64,000 bases of DNA, from positions 1 through 64,000 of the forward strand of contig JAPYMA010000228.1 of assembly GCA_035041965.1 (NCBI GenBank), read 5' to 3'. Origin of the DNA: Anisakis pegreffii. Its lineage: Eukaryota > Nematoda > Chromadorea > Rhabditida > Anisakidae. This document shows, piece after piece, positions 35,106 through 47,982 of this stretch. Under the pieces are notes generated by a model, which ran no database searches, was not told the origin of the DNA, and saw only the letters and a list, made by a program, of their open reading frames with translations. The position numbers were made by a program, and so were the translations under genes. The first letter of the stretch is position 1, and every line of letters starts with the position of its first letter.

Positions 35106-36445
35106 TCATTTACGAAGTTGTTTAAATGCCTTCGGCTTCTTTCGGTAACCTGCACCACTTAACTTTGAGCGAATCTCCAACTTAAAATTTTAAAATTATT
35201 GCATCAGTGAAGTCATTCAAACAAGTTTTCATAAACACTACAAAAATGAATGCAATCGATGGACAGCATAGGAAAGTAAATCAAAAATGAGACGAACAAT
35301 ATAGTTCAAGTGGAATTTTGATACGACCAAGCAACGATCAGAGACATTATTTGATGTGTACATGAACGGATATCGAAGTCTCATATTCAATTCGAACTAC
35401 TTCTTCATTCATTTACTCTCAATTGCTTATTCAGTCTTTCCATAAAAGTCATCATCCCGCTTTCTTGACAACAGTGCACAGTGATTTGATAACAGAATGA
35501 ACGATCATTGCTGTTATTATCATATATTTACTAATATCACCCTACTGTAAAGAGCATTTTTTGACAATGATGGTCAGATGCGCGCATCAATCAACAAGTA
35601 TATCAATATCCAAACGAAAACAAGAGAATAAATCAATAACATATTTGAGGAAAAACAGTGATAAGTGGGTGTTACAATGCAATAAATGAGAAAAAGTGGA
35701 CAAATGAATGGATTTGTCGTGTGTGTTTTGTGAGACTTCAATGCCTAATTTGATATTTGCTATCGTCAGAATATTTTTTACGATAATCATAAACTAATTC
35801 AAGATCACTGCTCCACAAAATCAGATTTTTTTCATGTTTGTTAGCATTGAGAATGAACGAAACTTTAAAATGGAATTTTAAACTATATAAATAATCTTAT
35901 GGAGAAGTTCATAAAGAATAAAAAAGAAGAGTTGATAAACGAATGAACGAGGGAAATTTAAATGCGTTTGTAAAATGAAATGAACCTTCGGTTTATGACT
36001 GATCGGTAAGTCAACGAAAGGTGGCGTAGTGAATGCGAACGATTTAGCAACTGCGTTCAAGTCCAATGTTTCAACATTGAAGATCGATTTCAACGAATGC
36101 GAATCATATGCGCGAACATAGCACTTGTACGCTTCCTGGAATATTGCTAACACTGCACAATATGCAATAACATTTTCGAATGGTAATAAATCATCATATA
36201 GCAACAAGAGACATGATGAAAAGAAGCAAAAATTAATAATTTATATCATTATCACAATCACAAATCAAAAATCGTAAAAAAATAACAAATAATCGCTCAT
36301 GATGATAATATGTATGTGTGTGGTCGGACGCGCAGGGGAATGAACAAATAAATTAACGCATGAAGAATACAGCATGGTAACCACTGCTAAAAATTTAATC
36401 GGGCGCATTTTCAAATACAATGCTATGTAGGGAGCAGCCAATATG

Positions 36446-36480
<35 letters not shown>

Positions 36481-38754
36481 CATAAAACTGAACTACCTTA
36501 GCGGATTTATTCAAGTAATAATTTTGTTCGATGAGTTTTTCAAGTTGTGGTTGAATATTAGCAATTTTACTCCATGAAAATTCGAATTCATTCAAAACAA
36601 CACGAGCTTGTTTCAAATAACGTAAGAAGCCAAGTTCTTCAGGCCGTAAAAGTAACAACGCATGACCAGTAGCATCTGCACCTCTTGCCGTTCTTCCTAC
36701 TCTGAAATGAAAACATAGTTTATTATGAGTCAAAAATGGATGCAGTACAGGCATATGTCAGACCAGTGCATAATCTGAACAGACGTCAGTTTTATTTCGA
36801 AGAAGCAGTGGAAATTGGCTGAATGGTACGAAGATAGGTGGAATAAAGATAACTCAAATAGGCAAATGAGTCGAAGTGAATAATGAAGATATGAACAAAT
36901 AAGTAACCTGTGAATATATTCACGAGGTTCATCAGGTGGGTCATATTGTACAATCCAGTCAACTTCAGGTATGTCTAGACCACGTGCCGCAACATCCGTA
37001 CAGAAAAGAATACCGGATTTGGCTTGACAAAATGAGAAGAAGGTACATGTACGCTTTTGCTGCTTCTGTTTACCCTGTAAAACACATTGAGAAATAAACT
37101 TGTGGCATCACTCGAACATTCTTAATGGCAATAATGCCAAAAATATTCAAATATTAGAATAGGTTTTCATCTTGTTTGTTCGATATCTTGTTGGGAATTT
37201 GTTGAAGCTAGTATTACTCAACATTTTGCACTGTACTAGATCCGAAATGATGCACAAAACTAAATACCGACTGATGAAGATGAATGAGAAGAAAGCGATT
37301 GCAGCAATTTGCACAATGCGAAGAGAAAATTTGGCCATATCAATTCTAGATTTAGGAGAATAAGAGAAAAAAAAACGAACATGAATGCATTGCACAGGAA
37401 TGTCGATATAATTGAAGAGCTCATTATGAAATTTCACTGAATTACAAGATGAAAAGAACACCATAACTTTTTTGTGACGGTTCTTTTTAAGAAAAGTAAA
37501 GAGTAACAATAATCGCTTTTCGGATGGACAAACTACATAACCCTGAAAATGATTATCGATCAACACATGAACAAAGAAAGCAATGAATGAACACACAAAA
37601 TTATTACAAACTATGAAGCCGATTATTTTTTGACTACTTATCCACATGCCTCTTCATTCGGCGAGTGCTCATGCATTTGAATATAAATATGAGAGGCTCA
37701 TAAATACTGAACAAAAATGATGGCAAATTAGCGCAAACCTGTTGTAAACCAGATACAGTGGCAGAACCATCTTCATGAAGTGTTTCTTCTGAATCGATGC
37801 CAATTCGAAGTACATCCGTTTGCAGTGCCAAGTTGATCAAATCGTTGACCTGCATTCCAACTACTCAATTTCTATTAAGATTCACAATAAGAAAAAACAT
37901 CAACAGTTCATTAACACTACTCGAGCAGAACGACGCAGTTATTCTCCATTTCTCATAACACAATCTGTATATTGATTCAAATAACTGGGGAAACAACAAT
38001 AATAATAAACCTTTGCAGTTTGTGTGGCAGAGAACAGCATTGTTTGACGTTTCTTTGGCAGAATACGCATTATATGCTGCATTTCCATTTCAAAACCAAT
38101 ATCCAAAATTCGATCTGCTTCGTCGATTATCAAACATTTCAAATTTCTAACCACAAAATCATCAGTATTCTGAAAAGATGGAAAATTTTTTCTCTTGACA
38201 TTATATCACAAAATGAGAAAGAATTTTCAGAAAAAAAAGGATGAACAATCTTTATATGTGGTGTTGAGTATGGACTACTGGACATTTCAAAATGAATGCG
38301 ACAACTGACAGAAACTTGTTAGAAATTTAACCGCGCGAAACAATGGTTTGGTGTTAGAATGATGAGATAGATCGGCGCAAATATATTCAAAGATATTATC
38401 AACGGATTCGTTTCTGTCTTTCTGATAGCAGAATGAAGATTTCAAAAGGAACCTGTAAATGATCCAACAAACGACCAGGAGTAGCAATGAGGAAGTTAAC
38501 ACCCTTAGCTAACTTCTGCACTTCAGCTTGTCTATTAGCACCACCCATTACGAGACCGTGCGTTATCGAAGGATGCTTCTCGAGTAACTCACATAACACT
38601 CCATATGTTTGCATCGACAACTCTCTTCAAACAATCATTTCACTGCATAACCCCAACAAGTCCACTTTATAAATAATCAAACACGCAATTTCCATCTTGA
38701 GAAGCAAATATAAAAATCAGTACGTTGATAACCAATATGCACTTTATGACGTAC

Positions 38755-38791
<37 letters not shown>

Positions 38792-39710
38792 TAATAATAA
38801 TAATAACACAAGAAGTAGTGAAACCTGGTAGGTGAAATAACAATAGCACCAGTACCATTACGTGCTTTCCACTCCAACTTAACCAACAATTCGACTGCGG
38901 GTATAAGAAATGCTAATGTTTTACCACTTCCTGTCTTTGCTGCACCCAAAACATCTCGTCCCTGCAATTTAAAACAAATTCAAGCTATCAAAGAACGAAT
39001 ATAATAAATAATGAACTGAAATTGAATACGTAACTGAAATAAAGGAGTATAAAACGACAAGTAATAACCTCAAGTAACGGTCTTATGGATTTAGCTTGAA
39101 TTTGAGTCATCGTTTCAAAACCCATTTGTCGAATTGCTGATAAGGTTGACTCAGAAACAACATCTTTCAACGAATCAAAATTCAATTCTGATAAGTATAT
39201 ATTCAGATTCGATGACTGCATCAATGAACTTTGTTCGTTATCTACTGCACTTTTACACTCCATCGACTTATTCATTTCATTCTTTTGCTCACTTTCGTTC
39301 ACATCATCTTCCTTGAATAGAACATTGATTCATCTGACACCAATGTAACAGATGTGCTGCTTTAAAGCACATTTGCTATATTGATGTTATACAACATAAC
39401 AAAATTGCATGTTCATGGAAACGATTTCAAACTTTCGTCAGCAAGGCATTTGAAGTGAGTTGTTTAATTTCTTGAGAACAAAAATGTGAAAAGAATTTGA
39501 CGGCTTCCTAGAAATCTTATTAGCGGCAGCAACAACAATATAACAACACTTGGAATTTCGATTGTTGTACGCATAAAAATGAACAATCACCTGATTATGA
39601 TTCAGCTGTTGCTGCGACTCACTGGATTTACGTTTCTTGAACCGTGTTGCTTCTTTCATCTTTTTCAATTTTCTCTTGAAAACGCATTTTTCAACGTTCA
39701 CTGCGGCCAT
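35106..39710 (-). CDS. DDX18: DEAD-box RNA helicase DDX18/Has1, 11 exons, 566 aa
   Basis: Nucleolar ATP-dependent RNA helicase for 60S (and 40S) ribosomal subunit assembly. Exons: 39710-39591, 39311-39069, 38961-38825, 38624-38453, 38169-38011, 37849-37739, 37542-37381, 37074-36908, 36701-36497, 36135-35986, 35180-35106; together exactly 567 codons. Motifs in order: Q motif ([13 protein letters not shown]), I (AAKTGSGKT), Ia (SPTRELS), Ib (ATPGRL), II (DEAD), III (SAT), V ([20 protein letters not shown]) and VI ([11 protein letters not shown]). The Has1/DDX18 C-terminal signature follows ([26 protein letters not shown], then PPFVDLP), with a basic tail ending KAFKQLRK. The N-terminus is short and lysine-rich. 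Introns 3 and 9 carry AAT microsatellites. The last exon is short but fits the family tail and phase. Confidence 0.96.
36443..36480. repeat. AAT microsatellite in DDX18 intron 9
   Basis: About twelve AAT units, just after the 5' splice site of intron 9 on the gene's strand. Confidence 0.95.
38755..38807. repeat. AAT microsatellite in DDX18 intron 3
   Basis: About seventeen AAT units with a single ACA interruption, near the 5' end of intron 3. Confidence 0.95.
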
Positions 39711-40606
39711 CTAAAACTTTATTTCAGCGAAAATATTTTTTGAAAATATGAATAATCTTCAGACGCAATCATAAACAAAACGATAACACATCGGATAACG
39801 TTTCAAATAATCATTTCAATTGAATTAGATGGATGTGATTAACATATACATAGACGTAAATTAACGCTTGAGCTCAACGTCTCATTTTTCAAGAAAACAT
39901 ACTTAATTTCATATTTCATTTGAAGTTATGAATACACGATTTTCGTTCATTTGGTAAACAATCGATCGCTCAGTTGGCTGGTTTGCCTTTTCACAGGTAC
40001 TCAAACTGAGAAAATTCTGGAATTCCAATCCATTAACTCTAATCAAGACTCCAGAAAATTATGAAAAGAAATGGATAATAGGTATAAAGTAACGAAACAA
40101 CAATAATAATATCAACAACGGTAACATCATAAATCACATTCACCTCTGTCATGCCACAAATACATAACTCATAGCAACGAAACCACTTATATGCATTCAG
40201 CTCATAATTTCCAATAAATGCAGATGCATTGAAAAGATGATTTGTCAAATATTATACAGAGATTAAAATCGAAGATCTGAGAATTTTGTTGAAATGGTGA
40301 TAACGAAACTGAATCATTAGAAGCGATTTGAAGAGCACAACAAATGAACTGGAAAGCTAGCTGAATGAACGAAACTAAACTCAGAAGAGGTGAACGAAAA
40401 GTTTGAAACTGCTTGGTATGCTACAGAAAAAATAAACTGCTGATTCCAGTGTAGAACATTTTAAAAAATGAACTTCGACTTTCGATCTTCGAAGTTGCAA
40501 TTAAACATCATCAAAAGTAATCATTCAAAAACAATCCAAACGAAAAGGAGGTAAAGAACGATTGTAAAAATATGCGACAAAACATTAGGCTAGAGAATGG
40601 TCCAGA
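39711..40606. other. Gap between archease and DDX18
   Basis: 896 bp, AT-rich, with no gene. Both flanking genes read on the minus strand, so it contains the archease 3' end and the DDX18 5' region. The spacing is long for a C. elegans-type operon. Confidence 0.5.
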
Positions 40607-41074
40607 TCAAATGTCAATAATTACGAATATATCCGTCTTTTCTGGCGTTTCATTGATTTGCATATTCGAGTAGGTGATTGCCTTGACTTCAGTGCCCTGT
40701 GGATGCTTGGCTAAATCGAATGATTCACCCCAACAGCGTATTTTACATTTGAAGTTTTGCCGATCCAATTGCAGAACCTCAACGATTCGACCAATAAAAA
40801 ATGGTTCGGTTGAAAACGCAAATAACGCTTCATCGAGAATACGTGCCATCAACGATATTAAATCAATCCCTTCAGCTTCCATATCAAATGAATATTCACA
40901 ATTTACCGTACATATATCAGTCATATAAGCGTACATCGCTGTCACGGTTTGCTCAATTGCTTCTTCTAATTTATCACCCCAACCGTGCAACTGAATATCA
41001 GCCGTATGGTCTAAATATTCGTATTTTATTGGTGCAATTTGCTGCTTGTCTTCGACCATTCTCGATGGTTGCAT
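40607..41074 (-). CDS. ZBTB8OS: Archease (RtcB tRNA-ligase cofactor), single exon, 155 aa
   Basis: Small protein that activates the RTCB tRNA-splicing ligase by promoting its guanylylation, so it supports tRNA splicing and XBP1-type mRNA splicing. The N-terminal signature YEYLDHTADIQLHGWGD includes the metal-binding Asp of the archease fold. It continues LEEAIEQTVTAMYAYMTD, LDEALFAFSTEPFF and CWGESFDLAKHPQGTEVKA, then the conserved end ITYSNMQI...FVIIDI. Length is close to the family norm (about 140-170 aa). The ATG chosen is the first in the open frame (MQPSRM). A second Met at residue 6 is equally possible. No intron was seen, unlike its neighbours. Confidence 0.95.
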   Translation of the reverse strand: MQPSRMVEDKQQIAPIKYEYLDHTADIQLHGWGDKLEEAIEQTVTAMYAYMTDICTVNCEYSFDMEAEGIDLISLMARILDEALFAFSTEPFFIGRIVEVLQLDRQNFKCKIRCWGESFDLAKHPQGTEVKAITYSNMQINETPEKTDIFVIIDI

Positions 41075-43715
41075 CTCTTATATTACTACTAGTGTGACTA
41101 TTTCTGCTCGGAAATATCTGTATTTCTGAAAATGCAACCTTTAAGTGACAAAACATGCAAACAATATAATAAAATGATTTTGTATTTTCTCCTTCAAACT
41201 CGAACAATAAGGTACGAATGCGTAACTGAAATTACATGTAGACAAACTAAATCGAAACCAGTTTATAAATCATGAATACGAAAATGTAAACTTTTTCTGG
41301 TTTGAACGACCACCAATAAATGAAATAATTTTCAAAAAGAACCGATTAAAGATTTATTACATCAAAACAAAGTGATATCGGATGAAACCAGCTCATCCAC
41401 TACCGAAAAAAATATATAATTAAAAGATACAAATGACAACACATAATCGACACACTTTACAATATGCAATGCTAATCATAGACAAGCATTGACGCCAATA
41501 CGTTCATATGAGTCAAAGCAGAAGACTGTTTACTTACGCGATTAATGTTCAGCTTACGGCAGGCGAATTTTTATATTTCGAATTAAATTCTTTTAACTTG
41601 GAACGGATTGTACGTGTATCATCAAGTCGTTACAATAGGGTGATGTGAAAGTGTTCATAGAAACTAAATCATTGTGATTAAGATTGTCACAGCGACTCCG
41701 GGTCTGAGTTCGCCCCGATCTAGGCTTAGGCTTACTCGTGGCATACAGGAATTGTTTCATTACACCTCACCTAATACAACGGACTGGCACAAAGAGAGTT
41801 ATTCTGTGTTGTGGAATGCAAAATTTAAAAAAAAAGATCCAGTAACAAAGCAAATATTCGAATCACGAAACACAAAATATTCTTCCTCAAAAAAGAAGGG
41901 AATTCTCGTATTTCTACATTGCCTACAACAAGAACACGATTTCATTTCCAATATGTATCATATCCGTATCCTTAAACATTTTGTCATAATTCAATGACAA
42001 GACATAATCACGTAGATGAAAACAATAATCAAAACAATAACGTATATTTGATTATCATTACTGATATATTCGTGTAACTAATTATTCGATCACTTGTGTT
42101 GTACAAGAACAAGATCAACTTTACAGGCATGATATCATCAGTAATCAATTGATATCATAGTTAAAACATTATGATTCGAACAGAAGAACGTGATATTCAT
42201 AATCAAACAAAGATTATTGATCATAACAAAAGATATTGATTCCATCATAGACATATTCCAGATGAACAATTTCGCACTGTAAAAACAAGAAGCAATACTA
42301 CCCTCTGCCAAAAACGAACAAATAAATTAGCTGACTGCAAGTTTTCAGACTCGAAAAACAAGACGGAGATAATCTATTTTGTTCCATCAAGTAAAATTTC
42401 TCTGTCAACTTCAAGTAAAGTTGAACTGGTTTTTACGAAGAGTCTCAAGAAATGGTATCAAACAGCAAACGGTCGAAAAGGTTTCTTGTTGAAATTTGAC
42501 AAACAAAAATGAACTAAAACTATGAATATATCAATGAAATTGGATATTATTCAACAAAGGATGTTGATGAGGAACATGTGTAAAAACGCTAATGGAATCA
42601 TAATGAGAAATGAGGAATCTATAGATGTTGATATCAAATTGTTAAAAACCAAAACTCACAAATTGTCAAACGATGAAAGTACAAAAATCATTTTCAACGT
42701 AAATTGAAAATGCTAATATTCAGAACGAATTAAAAAATCGACTTTCGGTGAATGGTAAGTCAATAATCAAAATAACTGAAATGAGCCAAATCATTTTTGA
42801 TTAGATTCAAAACGAATAAATATTCTTCATGATTAACTGAATGTTCGACAAACGGATTTCGTATACATTTTCAAAAACTCGTTTCAATCCTAACAGAAAC
42901 GTATAAACGGTATAACTAATATTTAAACAAAACCCCTCGCGGAGGGACAGAAGATGAACTTTCCATTATTTCATGATCCATGAATACATCATCGAATAAA
43001 GCAACAACTCCACGTCTCAAAAATAAACTGATGACAATCAAACAGGAATATGATCACCACTTATACAGTATTAATTTTTTTCAAAAAAACACTAGTGGTA
43101 TATACTCTCTCAAATTAAAGATCAGAAAAAACAACAAGCCAAAACGTTACTGATGTAAAATGAAGAAACTCTTCAAATCAAATGAGAATGTGAAATGCTG
43201 ATTTTTCTGAAGCGGTTAAATAATGCAGAGGTATTAGATAAAATCATTAAGTTAACACGACCTGTCGCTTTAACTTTAATTTCGCAAGATAGACTGAAGA
43301 TCAGACGATAATAGGACTGGGAGACTGATGACAGAAAAGAAAAAAAGTGTAATGAAGCAGATAAATGGCTGTTCGGTTTGATCTGCCGAATACGAGATAG
43401 ATGTAGACGCATTAAAACTAACGTTAATATGACAGTATATATATTGTAATTTGAATGGTACTATCTCGAAAATGTGCAGAAACAATCACAAGTGCTTGGT
43501 TATATTTTCGTAACCACACATGGATGGAGCAGAGAAATAACTGTAACATCACATGCATTGAAGAGGAGGAATCGAAGAATTTAAAAATAAAATTTACGGT
43601 ACCGTTAGGAATGTAGAAATATTAGAGTGAATTAATAACAGTTGCATACTGCTTGATTTTATTGGAGTAGCAGATGAACAATAGTAACCGATAATTGACG
43701 GTCAGCAATTTTTGA
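41075..43715. other. Gap between archease and MAF1
   Basis: 2.6 kb, AT-rich. 41690-41740 is a small GC-richer patch that opens a 107-codon plus frame (41674-41997) without recognisable similarity. The frame at 42522-42707 is likewise unsupported. Confidence 0.45.
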
Positions 43716-43932
43716 TCATGCTTCAAATCCCCATAGTTGCTCAGCAGATAAATTGAGTGATGGATCGGTGCGAAGTGCACGACATGACATGAATAGAACG
43801 CGTTTGAGTGATTTGTTTGAGAAGAAATAGCTAAATGACCATATCACACCATCCTCACTGAACGGATCGCCACTGTATTCAGCTCGATAACTGCAAAACG
43901 TACTCCTTTTCACATACTAATTGCTATCTTGA

Positions 43933-43996
<64 letters not shown>

Positions 43997-45451
43997 TGCT
44001 CAACTAACTAAATTTCCTCACTTCAAAATAAATACCTGTAAAGTCTGCACTCATTGATTTTTATAACTTCGTCAATTTCTCGCCAAAGTGCCTCCTTTAT
44101 GTCATAGTAATTCGAAACAGTCGCCGAAAGTTTCAAATCGACCAATCCAACTAATGACTGCAATCATCGATGAAATTTTATTGAAAAGTTGAAAAAATGA
44201 TCCAAACCAAATGATGAATATGTCAACAGTACTTGAAGGAGAAGAATAATTGTAACAGTTTGCATTGCATTTCAAAAACATTATTTCAAATGGACAAACT
44301 ATCTGAACTCATCAAAAACATCAGAATATCTGAATACAGCATTAAGATAATTTATTTATTCATAACAAACCAAAATATTTAAAAACCCATGTTAAAACAG
44401 ATGCAGATAATTTTTCCAAACAAAACTTTCAAAACATCAAAATTGATTGATAATATGTTGTTTCGGAATCAGAATTATCAAACGTAGGTAAAACGATAAA
44501 ATCAACCGATCAATCAATCACACTACCTCAATATTCGGAATAAGTGAAAACGATTCACTTTTGATATGTGAAAAATCATAATCCGGGAATGACGTATTCA
44601 AAACACCGATCAGATCGAATAATGTCCGCGTACTAACCGCATCCAAATATTTCAAGGCACTCTTAATTACAGTGTGTTATAACGGCGATGAAGATACTTG
44701 CAAATACCGACAATAACAAGTTGCATTGACAAGAAATGATAAATAAATAAATCATCTACCTCATCGTTATCATTGTCTGAGCCAGAACAACTTGGCTCAG
44801 AGAGGTGTCTGTAACGGGATGACCCATGATTACTCACAAAAGGCTTTGGTACGGATATAGATAATGACGGCCATGCCGTTTGATCTGGTGGTGATAATGG
44901 TTGTGGTGCACTTCCCTTTGTTAATTGATTCTTTTTCCACTGCTTCTTCTCAGATGATACCATTTTACATGAATATGCTTCCAACCTTAATTTAATTTCA
45001 TTATACAAATGGAATGCCCCTCCTTTTGCTGTGAAGGGACTGATTTCATGACCGATTCCATCGAATAACGAATAATGGATTAATATAAACCGTCCATCAT
45101 CAAAGACTTCAAACTCTATCCAATTGCACTGATTTCATTTGGTCCTTTCCGGGTAAAATGTGACAGAACACGATAATTTTTAAAACTGAATTTTGATGAA
45201 GTATGTAAAAATGCAGTTTTGATCCCAACTTATGAATCATTCTTCGAAAACATAGAAACATGCACAATTTCTTTGTCGAGACGATCTTCACATCCGAAAT
45301 AAATCAGTGTCACGATACGATCGACACATACTTTTCATAAAATTGAAAATAAAAAGACATTGAGTGACCTCATATCGAGTTGACAATCGATCGCATTACT
45401 GGATAGAACCGAACAAATTCGGTCCAAATTTGCATTTTCTAAATACTTCAT
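43716..45451 (-). CDS. MAF1: MAF1, repressor of RNA polymerase III, 5 exons, 246 aa
   Basis: Conserved TOR-regulated repressor that binds Pol III and blocks tRNA and 5S rRNA transcription when nutrients are low. Exons: 45451-45369, 44985-44760, 44661-44527, 44157-44036, 43890-43716 (247 codons). Box A is MKYLENANLDRICSVLSS with LEAYSCKM across the first junction. It is followed by a serine/proline-rich linker (PQPLSPPDQTAWPSLS) where phosphorylation sites lie in other species. Then come RTLFDLIGVLNTSFPDYDFS (box B) and LWREIDEVIKINECRLY. Box C is SGDPFSEDGVIWSFSYFFSN with KSLKRVLFMSCR. Human MAF1 is 256 aa; the acidic C-terminal tail of the vertebrate protein is absent here. Intron 4 contains a long AT microsatellite. 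Confidence 0.95.
43935..43994. repeat. AT microsatellite in MAF1 intron 4
   Basis: About thirty uninterrupted AT units inside the intron between 44036 and 43890. Confidence 0.97.
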
Positions 45452-45970
45452 TTTGGATATATCTTCAAAATCTGAAAAACAGAAATCATTAATATGAACG
45501 AAACCAAATATAGATTGCACGATCAATTAGAAAACGCCATTACACTCATAACGACAGGTCGCCACTAAATGCAAAGTGATGTAAAGGCGGCAGAGCAAGG
45601 TAACAATACAACAGAGTGCATTGTAGAAAAACCGAGCCATCGCAAAAAAAACCCCTTTAAGGCATTTTTTGGCACCTGGGGAAATGAGTTCTTCCGCTAA
45701 GAAGTAATGGAAACCGCTACAGATGCGGAACGCTAGAACAGATAATCCCCGCATCGTTGGTGAGTGGCTTATCCATCAAAACTTGAAATTTAAAATATTC
45801 TGGTCGATATCAAAATGACCACATACCTCTCAATAACAAATCTCCATCAATATCCGAGCGCGGGCGTCGAAGAAACCCGCCTCTGCATTGACAGGGTTAG
45901 AAATCAATTAGCCAGCCTAACCTTACTCAAAATCCCCACTTCTCCACTGCGGACATTCAACCTAATGGAT
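45452..45970. other. Upstream region of MAF1
   Basis: Contains the presumed MAF1 promoter and a GC-richer patch (about 45540-45960) without coding capacity. This patch runs up to the MITE at 45971 and may be further mobile-element debris, which I cannot classify. Confidence 0.4.
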
Positions 45971-46180
45971 ACTTATGCTGTTTAGTCCCTCCACCCGTAC
46001 GCAAGATTACGCGCACGTGCGCGTAGCCACGCCCACTGAATGCTAGGGCATGGCCAAAGCCAGCGTAACAGAATAGGCGTGGCCTCAAGCGCGCATGACA
46101 ACGTGCGGCGGTGTTGTTGAAAGCGCAAATGGTAATGCACGCTTGTCTGCGTATGGGTGGAGGGACTAAACAGCATAAGT
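45971..46180. mobile_element. MITE with about 32-bp terminal inverted repeats
   Basis: The left end is ACTTATGCTGTTTAGTCCCT then CCACCCGTACGC. The right end complements it as ACTTATGCTGTTTAGTCCCT then CCACCCATACGC. The 210-bp body is GC-rich (GCGCACGTGCGCGTAGCCACG) and non-coding. No target duplication is evident. Open frames across it are by-products. Confidence 0.85.
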
Positions 46181-47982
46181 GCCACCTAATCTATATAAAT
46201 TCCCTCTATAGGGGGTTTTCTGCACTGGCCCCCGACGTTCACACAATGCACTTACCTGTACTCCTACTTCGATGCTGCAATATTCACTATCAAATTAAAT
46301 ACATTTTTTGCAGTAAGAATCACTAAGAAAAGACTTCAAAATGCTGAATAATCCTAAACTTTTACCAAAAAAAACATTTAAAAATGTGGCACCCATCAAC
46401 GCAACAAAACAATCCACAAATAACTGGTTGCTGAATGCTACAATCCAAAATATGCCATAATATCTACAAAAATGTGCATGTGTACCACCAATAGGTAAAC
46501 AAAAAGTTATTCGCAATCTGTAAAACTCGTGCGGATATACAAGCATGCAAAGATGGAATTTTAGTTGAAATCTCTCGAAGTAGATTTGGTTTCAAACACA
46601 CACTCACAGTTTAGCTTTGGGTTTAGACTTGAGAAAGGCTGAATCATATCCACGCAGGCTTGTAAACATGTACGAGTTCCATAGTATGCCCAACTAATTA
46701 ACATTAGCATTAAATCACGTGACAATTCACGATAAAGCTTGCGAAAGGGCGGAGCAACGCCGAAGAGAGGGTTACAAGTGTAGTCTTCAGGGGCAACGGC
46801 GAGCATGCGCACGCGCAACAGCACTATAATGGTGATGCGCAGTGGGCATGGCCATGAACTCAAGCAGTTGCCAACACACTGTAGGCGTAGCCTCATCACG
46901 AGTGTGAAGTTAAAGCCCAGGTATTATAGCTGAGGCTCAGGCCGAGGCTTGTCCTCATGCGAAATTTGTCCTACGTACCTCAGCGCTAGTTCACAATTTC
47001 ATTCGTGGTTGAGAATACTTATAGATGTGCTGAGAATTGTATGTTTTTAGTAGAACTGATACAGATAAAAGATCAATTAACACAAACCACAATGCAATCA
47101 AAACTGATTAGATAAAGCGGACTCACACCTCAACAGCACTTTTCAAACACCTTTTATAACCACTCTCCTAGTTGAGGTGTAAATGACACTTATCGATCAC
47201 TTCGTTCCTTTAACAACATTTGCGTTGCTAAGAGGTGGATAGTTGTGTGTTGATTCAAATTTCAGGTGTTGCATGCTGCGAGCAAAATCGTTGTTGATTT
47301 GGTAACCGGCGAATCGCTACCCCAATAGCTAGACGTCGTTTTCTACGCGACCGCCCGTATGCAAGCTTTCGCTTGCGTTCTCCAATCACCAAAATTCTGT
47401 CAACAACATGGGAAACACCCTTGATTCCATTCCATCTGAATACGTAGTCAGTAAAACAGCACTCCATGTGCACATTAAGAAAGAGTTGTTAAATTTCTCG
47501 TAAAAATTGAAATGCATCTGAACTTAAAGTACTCGCTTCAGTTTCAGCCTTATTCACTTGGAATATATTTTAGGTTACACCTATGCCGATGAAGCTGCAC
47601 TGAATGCACTTCAAGTTTAACCCGAAAATTCAACCTCATAAATAAATGGATCAGGTGAAAAATATAAAAGCACTCAATAATTCACGATACCGAAAGTTCA
47701 TTAACAGACGAATGACGTAAAGGAATGGATAAAACATCGAAAATTTATTAGCATATTCTATAACTGCAAAGAAAATCAACAAAATCAACAAGACACAATT
47801 AAATATTTCATAAAACTTTAACAAGTTATTAATTGAACACTAGTAATAAACAAAACAAAACAAATCAAAGATGTGATAAATTGGTCTAAATAAACATTTC
47901 GAAAAAGTTCCATTTTGACTGATACAAAAAATTTTAAAAACATCTGTTGAAGACTTGAAGAATGTCCATAAAACATTGTGAA
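46181..47982. other. Gap between MITE and MIX23, with GC-rich island at about 46700-46930
   Basis: No gene is supported. 46700-46930 is a GC-rich patch (for example CGAGCATGCGCACGCGCAAC) with the composition of the MITE at 45971, but its ends could not be defined. A second such patch lies at 47255-47400. An inverted pair ACACCTCAAC/GTTGAGGTGT spans about 47126-47180. Confidence 0.4.

Noticed and set aside
36395..36497. DDX18 frame read past the exon into poly-Tyr
   Set aside because: The tyrosine run is the AAT microsatellite of the intron; the donor at 36497 gives the family sequence.
41674..41997. 107-codon plus-strand frame with a possible acceptor at 41748
   Set aside because: No recognisable domain, low-complexity lysine/serine run, and no supporting donor or upstream exon.
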